Assembly (NCBI GenBank): GCA_964370735.1
Contig: CAYJLC010000019.1
Location: 1-37,515, forward strand
Length of the DNA stretch: 37,515 nucleotides
DNA from: CAYJLC01 sp964370735
GTDB taxonomy: Bacteria > Bacillota > Clostridia > Oscillospirales > Butyricicoccaceae
Reading direction: 5' to 3'
Shown here: in pieces, positions 7,516 to 16,298 of the stretch
Layout of the letters: every line of letters starts with the position of its first letter
Numbering within the stretch: position 1 is the first letter of the stretch
The notes under the pieces: generated by a model
Seen by the model: the letters and a program-made list of their open reading frames with translations, nothing else
Told to the model about the DNA's origin: nothing
Databases searched by the model: none
Program-made: the position numbers and the translations under genes

Positions 7516-8487
7516 ATGCTAAGATATATTTTAAAGCGAATACTAATCTTGATACCCGTAGTGATTTTAATATCAATTGTAATATTTGCAACAGTGAAAA
7601 TAATGCCAGGCGACTCTGTCGCACTTATGCTCCCTCTCGATATTCCTGCCGACCAATATGACGCAGCATACGAGGCTATGTATATAAAACTCGGACTTGA
7701 TAAAGGCATTATCGAGCAATATTTTGCGTGGATTACGAATGTATTTACAGGGAATTTTGGGTACTCAAGCTTACATAATCGGCCAGTGGCAGAGGTTATC
7801 GGTGAGCCTTTAAAAAACACACTCATTTTAAATTTAGGTGTAAATTTTCTATATCTTTTTATCGCAATTCCTGTTGGAATTAAGTGCGCTGTCAAAAGAC
7901 ATTCATTGTATGATAACTTTTGGCAAGTTTTTTCGCTTATAACCTTCTCAATCCCATCTTTTTTCTTAGCTATTTTGCTTATTTATATTTTTGCTATAAA
8001 TCTAGGTTTTTTTCCTATGGGTGGCATGCCAAATTCATCAATCGAGTCTGGTTTTACTCTTATTCTAAGTTGGATTAAAACACTTGCTCTGCCAACTATA
8101 ACACTAACTATAATAAGTCTTGCAGGTGCAATACGCTATATTCGAAATGCAATGATTGATGCTTTAAGCCAAGATTATATACGAACAGCTAGGGCAAAAG
8201 GGCTTTCAGAAAAAGTCGTAATTTATTCGCATGCATTCAGAAACGCATTGATTCCAGTATCATATATCGTTGTAGGGACATTGTTCTCACTTTTTGCCGG
8301 AAGTGTTGTAATAGAAACTGTTTTTCAGTATAACGGCATAGGTTCGCTAATAATTTCAGCCGTAAACTTCAGGGATAATCAATTAATCACGACAATTAAC
8401 CTCTTTTATTCAGTGATAAGCCTTGTTTCTGTGCTTGTCTGTGACATAATTTACGCATTAGTAGATCCACGAATTAAATTAGACTGA
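7516..8487 (+). CDS. oppB: Oligopeptide ABC transporter permease, OppB type
   Basis: A 323-residue integral membrane subunit. It opens with the family's usual MLRYILKRILILIPVV leading into TM1, followed by the IMPGDSV segment, an outside loop, and five further membrane segments. The EAA coupling loop reads ARAKGLSEKVVIYSHAFRN, and the C-terminus YALVDPRIKLD is typical. AGAGGT lies five bases before the ATG. The next permease gene starts 13 bases after the stop. Length and motifs are complete. The importer belongs to the peptide/nickel family; peptide specificity is inferred from the peptidase gene in the same operon. Confidence 0.9.
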   Translation: MLRYILKRILILIPVVILISIVIFATVKIMPGDSVALMLPLDIPADQYDAAYEAMYIKLGLDKGIIEQYFAWITNVFTGNFGYSSLHNRPVAEVIGEPLKNTLILNLGVNFLYLFIAIPVGIKCAVKRHSLYDNFWQVFSLITFSIPSFFLAILLIYIFAINLGFFPMGGMPNSSIESGFTLILSWIKTLALPTITLTIISLAGAIRYIRNAMIDALSQDYIRTARAKGLSEKVVIYSHAFRNALIPVSYIVVGTLFSLFAGSVVIETVFQYNGIGSLIISAVNFRDNQLITTINLFYSVISLVSVLVCDIIYALVDPRIKLD

Positions 8488-8500
8488 GTAGGATAAAAAT

Positions 8501-10330
8501 ATGCCTAAAATTTCAATTTCGCTATTAAATTTGCTAAAAAGAGCAGTGCGCGGTGGCAATTTCACATCTTCACCTTTAGAAACTGACGCATTTGCGTCGC
8601 CTACACGCACTATTTTTAAAAAACTATTCAAAAACCCTAGAGCAATAATAGGGTTTATTGGTTTTGCGTCAATTTTTATTTTATGCTTTTTAGGTTCGTA
8701 TTTACTTCCGATAAACGAAACATATATCGAACTCACCCATTCAAATCTTCGTCCTGGTATGAATTATCTTGATTTCCCGCATGAATTAAACGAAAAAAAC
8801 GTCGTCAAAATATCCTCTGGAATTTCGTTTAGCGCTGCAATCACTGATGATGGAGATTTTTATATTTGGGGCACAGAACCAAATAAAGAGCAGGCAAATG
8901 TATCTACCTATATTTTTGATGTACCGAGTGCACTTTATCAGAATAAAGTAGTCGATATTTCTTGTGGCGCTAATCATATAATTGCAATAGATGAACACAA
9001 CAATATATACGCTTGGGGATATAATAGCAATGGTCAAACGGATATCCCAAATGAAATTTCTAAGAACTTGTCACATAATAATATCAAGCAAATTGACTCA
9101 TTATCGCAATATAATGCACTTTTGCTTGATAATGGCGAACTTGATATTTGGGGTAGCACACAAGCTGAAAATAACTTTCTAATCTCATCAAAAACGCAAG
9201 GTAGAATAGCAAAATTCGCTCTTTCAGATAACAATATCGCACTACTTCTAGACGATGGAACTATCGAAATAATCGGTGATAGAGGCAGTGAATTTTACTT
9301 AAATAAACCTGAAAACCTACCAGAAATAGTCGATATCGTAGCTACAAATCGCAATGTTTTAGCGCTGGATATCGACGGAAATTTGCATAGTTTTGGTGCT
9401 CTTCAAGATGGGCTCTCTGATATTTCTAATAACGAAAAAATCGTCTCAATTTCATCTGGTTACGGAAATTTTATCACACTTTCCGAATCTGGCGCTGTTT
9501 CAATTTATGGCAGTGATACTTTTTCTCAATTAAACTTGCCAAATCTATCTAGCATAGACAAAATTTTTGCCGATTACTATCAATTTTACATAATTTCTGA
9601 TGACAATAATGTTACTCCTTGGGGAAATAACGGATATTTATTTGGAACTGACGAATTCGGTCGCGATATTTTCACAAGAATAATACATGGTGGTAGAGTT
9701 TCGCTAACAGTCGGCGCAATAGCTGTCTTCATCTCATGCACAATTGCATTAATCGTAGGACTTTCCTCTGGTTATTTCGGTGGAATTATCGACAGTATTT
9801 TAATGCGAATAACAGATGTTTTTTCGGCAATTCCGTTCTTCCCAATCGCAATTACAATCTCTTATGCCGTAGGTTTTAGCTTGGATTCATCAATGAAATT
9901 ATTCCTAATCATGGTAGTTTTAGGACTGCTTGGTTGGATGTCTCTTGCAAGACTCATAAGGGCACAACTACTTTTAGAACGCGAAAAGGATTTTGTCCTT
10001 GCAGCAAGAGCACTCGGCTTAAAAAATCACACAATAATGTGGCGTCACATCTTTCCTAACGTACTAAATATCGTCATCGTGAACATAACTTTAGGATATG
10101 CTTCGTCACTTTTATCCGAGGCAGCACTTTCATTTTTAGGCTTTGGGGTAGCCGAGCCAACACCTTCTTGGGGAAATATGCTAAATTCTGCCCAAGAAGT
10201 CGCAGTAATCGAATTTTATTGGTGGCGCTGGATTATTCCTGCTTTGTTCGTAATAATCACAGCTGTTTGCATCAATTTCATAGGCGATGCACTCAGAGAT
10301 GCAATCGACCCAAAAAGTTCTGAAAAATAG
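8501..10330 (+). CDS. oppC: OppC-type permease with an inserted extracellular RCC1-like beta-propeller
   Basis: A 609-residue protein, about twice the usual OppC length. Residues 1-45 are cytoplasmic and 46-69 are TM1. The OppC core resumes at about 380 with FGTDEFGRDIFTR and continues through TMs, the EAA loop (ARALGLKNHTIMWRHIFPN, 502-520), FLGFGVAEPTPSWG and the C-terminal DALRDAIDP. Between them, residues about 96-378 hold seven RCC1-like repeats. Each has a V/I-x-x-I-x-x-G start, a central A/L-x-D-x-G turn and an ending such as YIWG 121-124, YAWG 170-173, DIWG 215-218, EIIG 256-259, HSFG 296-299, SIYG 334-337 and TPWG 372-375. Seven blades close a propeller. By OppC topology the insert lies outside the cell, facing the binding protein. 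Its role is unknown; docking or sensing of the binding protein or substrate are possibilities. Confidence 0.9.
   Translation: MPKISISLLNLLKRAVRGGNFTSSPLETDAFASPTRTIFKKLFKNPRAIIGFIGFASIFILCFLGSYLLPINETYIELTHSNLRPGMNYLDFPHELNEKNVVKISSGISFSAAITDDGDFYIWGTEPNKEQANVSTYIFDVPSALYQNKVVDISCGANHIIAIDEHNNIYAWGYNSNGQTDIPNEISKNLSHNNIKQIDSLSQYNALLLDNGELDIWGSTQAENNFLISSKTQGRIAKFALSDNNIALLLDDGTIEIIGDRGSEFYLNKPENLPEIVDIVATNRNVLALDIDGNLHSFGALQDGLSDISNNEKIVSISSGYGNFITLSESGAVSIYGSDTFSQLNLPNLSSIDKIFADYYQFYIISDDNNVTPWGNNGYLFGTDEFGRDIFTRIIHGGRVSLTVGAIAVFISCTIALIVGLSSGYFGGIIDSILMRITDVFSAIPFFPIAITISYAVGFSLDSSMKLFLIMVVLGLLGWMSLARLIRAQLLLEREKDFVLAARALGLKNHTIMWRHIFPNVLNIVIVNITLGYASSLLSEAALSFLGFGVAEPTPSWGNMLNSAQEVAVIEFYWWRWIIPALFVIITAVCINFIGDALRDAIDPKSSEK
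8786..9634 (+). other. RCC1-like seven-blade propeller insert within the OppC-type gene
   Basis: This stretch encodes residues about 96-378 of the permease. The repeat spacing measured at the W-G ends is 49, 45, 41, 40, 38 and 38 residues. Blades 1, 2, 3 and 7 keep the W-G ending; the others have I, F or Y in place of Trp. Reading frame and codon style run smoothly into the flanking permease parts, so it is not an assembly artefact of two genes. Confidence 0.85.
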
Positions 10331-10340
10331 GAGTTTCTGT

Positions 10341-11333
10341 ATGAATATACTCGAAATTAAAGATTTGCATACTTATTTTAACACAAAAAGCGGTATTATA
10401 AAAGCTGTAAACGGTGTTTCTTTAGACATAAAAAAAGGCCATACACTTGGCGTAATCGGCGAGTCTGGTTCTGGCAAAAGTCAAACTGCGATGAGTATTT
10501 TAAAGCTATTCGAAAAAAATCAGCGTATTCATTCCGGCGAGGTGATTTTCGATGGTGAAAATATTTCAAATTTAGATGCAAATGCACTCAGAAACTATCG
10601 TGGAAATTCTATTTCGATGATTTTCCAAGAACCTATGACTAGTTTAAATCCTGTTTTCACCATTGAAAAGCAAATTTCCGAAGCTTTAATCTTACATAAA
10701 AAAATGGACAAAAAACAGGCAAAACTTGCCGTAATCGACCTTTTAAATTCCGTTAAAATAGCAAATCCTAAAATTATTGCTAAAAGCTATCCGCATAATT
10801 TATCGGGTGGCATGCGCCAGCGTGTCATGATTGCAATAGCGCTCGCGTGTAAACCGAAACTGCTTATCGCTGACGAACCTACAACTGCACTTGATGTGAC
10901 TATTGCTTCCCAGATTTTAAATCTTATGAACGAACTTCGCAAAGATTATGGCACTTCGATTATGTTCATCACCCACAACCTCGGAATTGTTCGTCAAATT
11001 GCCGATGAAGTTGCCGTTATGTATTGCGGGGAGGTGGTTGAACATGCGAATGTTTCGCAAATTTTCGATAAAAACAACAATTTCATCCACCCATACACTC
11101 ACGCGCTTATGAACAGCATTCCGACAATTCACAAGACAAAAACTCGCTTGCAAGCAATCAATGGTTCTGTTCCTCACCCACTAGATTTACCTGTTGGATG
11201 CAAATTTTCAACAAGATGCGCTTTTGCAGAAGAAAAATGCAATTTCACACAACCAGAGCTCATAAAAGTTTCAGAAAACCATAGTATTCGCTGTTTCTTC
11301 CCAGACAAAGCGAGGTGTTCAAATGACAAATAA
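10341..11333 (+). CDS. oppD: Oligopeptide ABC transporter ATPase, OppD type
   Basis: A 330-residue cytoplasmic ATPase of normal OppD length. In order: Walker A (GESGSGKS), Q-loop (FQEPMTSLNP), signature (LSGGMRQRV), Walker B (LLIADEPTTALD), switch His (FITHN), and the OppD/F C-terminal domain with its Cys-containing end (GCKFSTRCAFAEEKC, then IRCFFP). The frame is open from 10287, but TAGGAG sits seven bases before the ATG at 10341, where the usual MNILEIKDLHTYF start lies. It follows the propeller-bearing permease by 10 bases and overlaps the next ATPase gene by 11 bases. Confidence 0.92.
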   Translation: MNILEIKDLHTYFNTKSGIIKAVNGVSLDIKKGHTLGVIGESGSGKSQTAMSILKLFEKNQRIHSGEVIFDGENISNLDANALRNYRGNSISMIFQEPMTSLNPVFTIEKQISEALILHKKMDKKQAKLAVIDLLNSVKIANPKIIAKSYPHNLSGGMRQRVMIAIALACKPKLLIADEPTTALDVTIASQILNLMNELRKDYGTSIMFITHNLGIVRQIADEVAVMYCGEVVEHANVSQIFDKNNNFIHPYTHALMNSIPTIHKTKTRLQAINGSVPHPLDLPVGCKFSTRCAFAEEKCNFTQPELIKVSENHSIRCFFPDKARCSNDK

Positions 11334-12309
11334 CCACAAAGTTTTGCTAAGTCTAAACGATGTAAAAATGCACTTCCCTGTTAAAAAAAGCCTTAGTTTT
11401 TCTAGAAATACTAAATTTATAAAAGCACTCGACGGAGTAACTCTCGACATTTATGAAAATGAAATTTTCGGACTTGTAGGCGAGTCTGGATGCGGAAAAT
11501 CTACTCTTGGCAAGGTTATTTTGAACCTTTTAAAGAAAACTTCTGGCTCTGTTTCTTATAACGAAATTGATTTGAGTAGTATCTCAAAAGAGAAAATGCG
11601 AAAACTTCGTTTAGAGCTTCAAATCATCTTTCAAGACCCATATTCTTCGTTAAATCCTAGGCTACCAGTGTCAAAAATCATTTCCGAGGCACTTGTTTCA
11701 CACAAAATATACAAAAACGGCAGTAAAGATTTAGAAAATCACACGCTTAAAATCATGGAAAAATGCGGACTTTCACCGTATATGTCGAGCCGATATCCGC
11801 ATCAATTTTCAGGCGGCCAACGCCAACGCATCGGCATTGCAAGGGCACTTGCTTTAAATCCAAAATTTGTCGTTTGTGATGAATGTGTGTCCACCTTAGA
11901 TGTGTCGATTCAGTCGCAAATAATTAATTTACTCCTAGACCTAAAAGAGAGCGAAAATTTAACTTATCTCTTTATTTCGCACGATTTAAGCGTTGTTCGC
12001 TTCGTTTCCGACCGAATTGGCGTAATGTATCTGGGAAATCTTGTCGAACTTGGCTCTTCTGACGATATTTTTGAAAATCCACATCATCCATATACAATAG
12101 CACTTTTAGACGCAATTCCTTCTATTGATAAAGAACAAACTGGTGAATTTTCTACCATTTGTGGCGATGTTCCTAGTTCAATAGACCCACCTTCTGGATG
12201 TAAATTTCACCCAAGATGCAAATTTTCTAAAGAAAAATGTAAAACTGATACACCAATTTGGCAAGAACACTCTGAAAATCACTTTGTCGCTTGCCATTTC
12301 CCTAGATAA
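11323..12309 (+). CDS. oppF: Oligopeptide ABC transporter ATPase, OppF type
   Basis: A 328-residue partner ATPase. Walker A (GESGCGKST), Q-loop (FQDPYSSLNPR), signature (FSGGQRQRIGIARAL), Walker B (FVVCDECVSTLD), switch His (ISHDLSVV), then the OppF C-terminal domain ending GCKFHPRC...VACHFPR. The catalytic Glu is intact, but the residue after it is Cys where Pro is nearly always found. The ATG lies inside the end of the OppD-type gene, with GAGGTG seven bases before it, so translation is coupled. A small membrane protein gene follows 10 bases after the stop. Confidence 0.92.
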   Translation: MTNNHKVLLSLNDVKMHFPVKKSLSFSRNTKFIKALDGVTLDIYENEIFGLVGESGCGKSTLGKVILNLLKKTSGSVSYNEIDLSSISKEKMRKLRLELQIIFQDPYSSLNPRLPVSKIISEALVSHKIYKNGSKDLENHTLKIMEKCGLSPYMSSRYPHQFSGGQRQRIGIARALALNPKFVVCDECVSTLDVSIQSQIINLLLDLKESENLTYLFISHDLSVVRFVSDRIGVMYLGNLVELGSSDDIFENPHHPYTIALLDAIPSIDKEQTGEFSTICGDVPSSIDPPSGCKFHPRCKFSKEKCKTDTPIWQEHSENHFVACHFPR

Positions 12310-12319
12310 CGGAGGAATT

Positions 12320-12517
12320 ATGCTGTTTTTAGAAAAGTTTCGCAAATTTCTACCAAAAGAAAAAAGCAATGATGAGTTAGACTCTCATTATTCCAAAATA
12401 GAACTCGAAAAAGGCGATTTGCTTGCTATGTTTATAGCCGGAATAATAACTTTTTCACCTATAATTATACTTATTTCGATAATTTATTTTTTAATTTCAA
12501 TACTTTTCGGACTATAA
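12320..12517 (+). CDS. Small single-pass membrane protein in the oligopeptide operon
   Basis: A 65-residue protein that I do not recognise. Residues 1-35 are charged (FLEKFRKFLPKEKSNDELD), followed by one long hydrophobic helix of about 25 residues (LLAMFIAGIITFSPIIILIS, then IIYFLISILFGL to the end). The start at 12320 has GGAGG four to five bases upstream; the longer open frame from 12284 overlaps the OppF-type gene and has no ribosome site. It sits 10 bases after that gene and 10 before the peptidase gene, so it is surely co-transcribed. A role linked to the transporter or to anchoring the peptidase at the membrane is possible but only inferred from position. Confidence 0.75.
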   Translation: MLFLEKFRKFLPKEKSNDELDSHYSKIELEKGDLLAMFIAGIITFSPIIILISIIYFLISILFGL

Positions 12518-12527
12518 GAGGTACAAT

Positions 12528-14213
12528 ATGAAATTTTCTCAACTAAAATATGAACGACCAGATTTTGAAACTTTAACTGCTAAACTTGATGATTGCATTA
12601 GTGATTTTTCAAAAAGTGATAATTTCGACGCTCAATTTCAAGTTTTTCAGGATTTTTGCACTATTTTTGATGATTTTACTACTTTTTTGGCTCTTGCGCG
12701 TATAAGATATTACATGGATACTTCTGACGCTTTTTATAAAAACGAAACTCTCGTTTTGTCACAAGTTGCGCCTACTTTAACCGATAAAGCAAGCGATTTT
12801 TATAAATTAATCTTAAAAAGTCCCTTTAAACAAAGTTTTTCTGATAAAATAAGCCCTGTTTTTATTAAAAACATAGAGTTTACGTGCAAATCTTTTTCTG
12901 CCGAAATTGTCGAAGATATCAAAGAAGAAAATGCGCTTGTGCACGAATATATGCAGCATGTTTCAAAGCTTTCAGTCGAATTTGATGGCAAAACCATGCC
13001 AATTTCTGCCCTTGCACCGTATAAAGAAAGTCTAAATCGCGAAATTCGTCGCAAAGCACACATTGCCGAGGGTGAATGTTACAACTCTGTAAAAGATAAC
13101 TTCGACGAAATTTTCGATAAACTTGTAAAAGTTCGAACTAAACAAGCAAAAAAGCTAGGTTATGATAATTATGTTGAGCTAGGATATGCAAAAATGCGTC
13201 GCATTTGTTTCGACTCTTCTGATATTACAAACTTAAAAAATCAAGTATTAGAGGAAATTGTTCCACTAAATACAGAAATTCGCAATAAAAGACGTAAAAG
13301 ACTAGAAATTGACAGTTTAAAGTTCTATGATTTACCACTTAGTTTTAAAGAAGGTTCTCCGAAACCTAAAATATTTGGCGAAGATTTAGTTTCTGCTGGA
13401 AAAGAAATGTATTCAAAAATGCACGAAAGTACAAACACTTTTTTTGATTTTCTCATAAATTCCGAACTTATAGACGTCCACCCACGACAAAACAAGGCAC
13501 CCATCGGATTTTGTAGTTTTCTGCCAAATTACGACGCTCCTTTTATTTTCGCAAACTTCAATAACACATCTTATGACGTCAATGTGCTAATTCACGAGGC
13601 AGGACACGCCTTTGCTAGATATATTAATTCTAAAAAGCCTTTCGAACAGCAGCTTTCGTCTTATTCTCAAACAATTGCCGAAATTCACTCTATGTCTATG
13701 GAGTTTTTAGCAACCCCTTACTACGAGCTTTTTTTCAAAGAAGATAGCAAAAAATTCGAACTTTCGCACCTCGAAGATGCCTTTCTCTTCATTCCTTATG
13801 CGTGTCAAGTAGATGAATTTCAACAAAAAATTTATGAAAACCCAGATATGACACCGAAAGAACGCGATGAATTATGGCTTGAAATCGACAAGAAATTCCG
13901 TCCAGACATAGATTATGACGGCTTGCCTTTTTATAGCGAAGGTTCCGCGTGGTCACGACAAACACATATTTTCAAGTCCCCATTTTATTATATAGACTAC
14001 TGTTTAGCAGAAATTGTAGCACTTGAATTTTACGCTTTATTCCGCGAAAGTAAGTCAGAAGCGTTTAACAAATACTTGACTCTTGTAAACTTTGGAGGCA
14101 ATAAATCTTATGTTGATTTACTAAAAGAAATAGGATTTGATTCACCGTTTAAAAACTTGACAATTCGTAACATAATCAACAAAATTGATGTTTACAATAT
14201 GTTAATAATATGA
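12528..14213 (+). CDS. pepF: M3B family oligoendopeptidase (PepF-like)
   Basis: A 561-residue zinc metallopeptidase that cleaves short peptides inside the cell. The zinc motif HEAGH is at 356-360, and Glu385, 29 residues after the first His, matches the third-ligand spacing of M3 enzymes (AEIHSMSME). The segment FLPNYDAPFIFANFNNTSYD before the motif, and GSAWSRQTHIF with FYYIDYCLAE after it, are typical of M3B proteins. No signal peptide. AGAGGT precedes the ATG. As last gene of the Opp operon, it would digest the imported peptides to amino acids. Length is normal for the family. A promoter for the next gene overlaps its last codons, and no terminator separates them. Confidence 0.93.
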   Translation: MKFSQLKYERPDFETLTAKLDDCISDFSKSDNFDAQFQVFQDFCTIFDDFTTFLALARIRYYMDTSDAFYKNETLVLSQVAPTLTDKASDFYKLILKSPFKQSFSDKISPVFIKNIEFTCKSFSAEIVEDIKEENALVHEYMQHVSKLSVEFDGKTMPISALAPYKESLNREIRRKAHIAEGECYNSVKDNFDEIFDKLVKVRTKQAKKLGYDNYVELGYAKMRRICFDSSDITNLKNQVLEEIVPLNTEIRNKRRKRLEIDSLKFYDLPLSFKEGSPKPKIFGEDLVSAGKEMYSKMHESTNTFFDFLINSELIDVHPRQNKAPIGFCSFLPNYDAPFIFANFNNTSYDVNVLIHEAGHAFARYINSKKPFEQQLSSYSQTIAEIHSMSMEFLATPYYELFFKEDSKKFELSHLEDAFLFIPYACQVDEFQQKIYENPDMTPKERDELWLEIDKKFRPDIDYDGLPFYSEGSAWSRQTHIFKSPFYYIDYCLAEIVALEFYALFRESKSEAFNKYLTLVNFGGNKSYVDLLKEIGFDSPFKNLTIRNIINKIDVYNMLII

Positions 14214-14219
14214 TATAAT
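14191..14219 (+). promoter_or_regulatory. Predicted sigma-A promoter of the HD-GYP gene
   Basis: -35 TTTACA (14191-14196), a 17-base spacer and a perfect -10 TATAAT (14214-14219), with TGA before the -10. The -35 and spacer lie inside the last codons of the peptidase gene. The HD-GYP ATG is about 50 bases downstream. Confidence 0.75.
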
Positions 14220-14269
14220 GTATAAAGAATAACTATGTAACACACTGTAAAAGGTAGGCGTTTGACAAA

Positions 14270-16222
14270 ATGAATGATATTTATTGTAAACTGCTGAAAA
14301 ATGAAACTATGTTTGTAGAACTCGCTTCAAAACAATTTTCTGATTCAACAGATATAACAAAATTTAATATAAAAGATGTTTTGCAGTCGCGTGGCAAAGC
14401 TATTCGGGAAATAATTGACGAAACAAATGCAATTATTAATGAACATATAAAGCCCTATATGAAAAACCCTAAATCTCTCACAAAAGAGCTTGCTTGCGAC
14501 CTTGAAGAACTTGCGTCTGCACTTTCATCATATAAAGCAAATATTGACACAGGGCTTGCGTGCGACTTGCGTCAAATTTTAACCGATTATTATAAAGATA
14601 TTGACGACGAATCTTATGTCCGTAATATGTTTTACAAGGGGCTTTCTTATTTTTATTTAGATTTATCTCTTTTCAAATATAAGATGGACGAATGTTATGA
14701 GGAAGTTATTTCTTTTAGTCCACGATATAGTGAATTTTCAAAAGAAACGCGAAATTTAATAGCAAGAGCTTATGGCAATTCATATATTAGCTTACCACGA
14801 ATTAATATTACTGAAATTTATGAGCGATATGATAGAGCCTTGGATTTCTGGCAAACCACTGTTAAAGAAGTAGACCCTGACTTCCCTATTGACGCATATA
14901 TAAGGAATTTGCACGAAAACCTTTGTTCTACAACAATAGCAAATTTACGTTCGAATCTAGATATAATTACAGATTATCACAAGGAAAGGTTGCTTCAGTC
15001 TGCAAGCGAACTTGAGAAATTTTTTCTTAAAAATAAAAAACATAATTCGTATGATTATACTTCAACAGAGCTGAAAACCTTAAATTTTCTTGCCACATCT
15101 AAGTATTATAATAATTTAATAACTTTAGATGAGCTTATAAATCTCCTATATGATATCTATAAACAAGCCGATGATTCATATACATACGATAATTTATATA
15201 GAAAATTGCATATTTCATCCCTTTTGCTGTTCTATCTTAACAAAATACTAACAAAATCTGCTTCTTCTAGTCTGCATGCAATCGTTATAAAAGATATAGA
15301 AGAAGATGTTTTTAATTACTTGATGCACATACCAAATGATTTATCTAGATCTCATGTAGCGATGCTTACTACTAATTTTGCAGTAGGTAGCAATTTTCTT
15401 TTCGACGATTACTCTTATTTAAAAACAGTTCTTTCAATGACTGTTTTTAGACACCCACCAACCTATGCACATTCGGTTATGGTTGCTAAAATCGCATTTG
15501 TTATCGTCGAGTATATCGCAAAATATCACCCCGAAGAACTTGTTGGTCTGCCTGGTTTCAACCATGTAGATGACATAGAAAAAAATATCAGTGAAATTAT
15601 GCTTTTTGTTTGGTTCTCTGGACTTCTTCACGACATAGGAAAAATTAAATACTCTCATCTTGTTTCATTTTATGTTAGAAGCCTTAATGATAATGAGTTT
15701 GAACTTATAAAACAGCATACTAATTGTTCAAAAAGCTTTATGAAATCAACTCCAGATTTTAGCGAGGCAACTGTTTTATTTGAAGCATTTAACAGCAGTA
15801 CAAATCTATATTTTTCGCATAACCCTGAACTTTTCTCATGTTTTGCCGATATCGCTATGGGTCACCACAAAAGCTACGATGGTACTTTCGGATATCCTGA
15901 AGAATTCGATATTCTAAGTTCACCTGTGAAAATTATTATAGATGTAATAACAATTGCTGATTCAATCGATGCTGCAACTGACAGTATCGGAAGGAATTAT
16001 GCTCACGAAAAATCGCTTGAATGTCTAAAAGACGAAGTTTTATCGCAAACTGGAACAAGATACTCTCCTTTTGTCGCAGACTTAGTCTTTAATAACGAAG
16101 AATTATATAATAAAATTCACGATATTTTAGAAAACTTCCGTTATGATGTTTATTACTCTTCGCTTGAGATTAAAAATCTACAAGAAACAATCACCCCTCC
16201 GAATATGGAGTTATTTAAGTAA
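14270..16222 (+). CDS. HD-GYP-type phosphohydrolase with a long helical N-terminal region
   Basis: A 650-residue cytoplasmic protein. The C-terminal third carries the HD-GYP metal-site pattern: His401 (YAHSVMVAKI), HD at 454-455 (LLHDIGKIKYSHL), His483 (IKQH), HH at 532-533 followed by KSYDGTFGYP (GYP 541-543), and Asp564 in TIADSIDAATD. Classical members read HHE; here Lys replaces that Glu. Such proteins commonly hydrolyse cyclic di-GMP or a related cyclic dinucleotide, which is a family-based suggestion only. Residues 1-380 are mostly helical and match nothing I recognise: no response-regulator receiver domain, PAS domain or membrane segment. TPR-like packing is possible. It has its own promoter. 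The ribosome site (TAGG about 11 bases upstream) is mediocre. Confidence 0.8.
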   Translation: MNDIYCKLLKNETMFVELASKQFSDSTDITKFNIKDVLQSRGKAIREIIDETNAIINEHIKPYMKNPKSLTKELACDLEELASALSSYKANIDTGLACDLRQILTDYYKDIDDESYVRNMFYKGLSYFYLDLSLFKYKMDECYEEVISFSPRYSEFSKETRNLIARAYGNSYISLPRINITEIYERYDRALDFWQTTVKEVDPDFPIDAYIRNLHENLCSTTIANLRSNLDIITDYHKERLLQSASELEKFFLKNKKHNSYDYTSTELKTLNFLATSKYYNNLITLDELINLLYDIYKQADDSYTYDNLYRKLHISSLLLFYLNKILTKSASSSLHAIVIKDIEEDVFNYLMHIPNDLSRSHVAMLTTNFAVGSNFLFDDYSYLKTVLSMTVFRHPPTYAHSVMVAKIAFVIVEYIAKYHPEELVGLPGFNHVDDIEKNISEIMLFVWFSGLLHDIGKIKYSHLVSFYVRSLNDNEFELIKQHTNCSKSFMKSTPDFSEATVLFEAFNSSTNLYFSHNPELFSCFADIAMGHHKSYDGTFGYPEEFDILSSPVKIIIDVITIADSIDAATDSIGRNYAHEKSLECLKDEVLSQTGTRYSPFVADLVFNNEELYNKIHDILENFRYDVYYSSLEIKNLQETITPPNMELFK

Positions 16223-16253
16223 ACTTTTGGTTTTGCAAAATAATTTTAATAAT

Positions 16254-16290
16254 AAAAGAGGTTGCAATGAAAATTTGCAACCTCTTTTTA
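16254..16290. terminator. Bidirectional terminator between the HD-GYP gene and pyrG
   Basis: A perfect 14-bp stem (16254-16267 with 16275-16288) with a 7-base loop. Its outer four pairs are A on the left and T on the right, so each strand ends in a T run. It lies between convergent genes and can serve both. Confidence 0.92.
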
Positions 16291-16298
16291 TATTCAGT

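Noticed and set aside
14270..16222. Reading the HD gene as a (p)ppGpp hydrolase or dNTPase
   Set aside because: The HH...DG..GYP pattern and spacing of ligands fit HD-GYP rather than Rel/Spo or dGTPase families.
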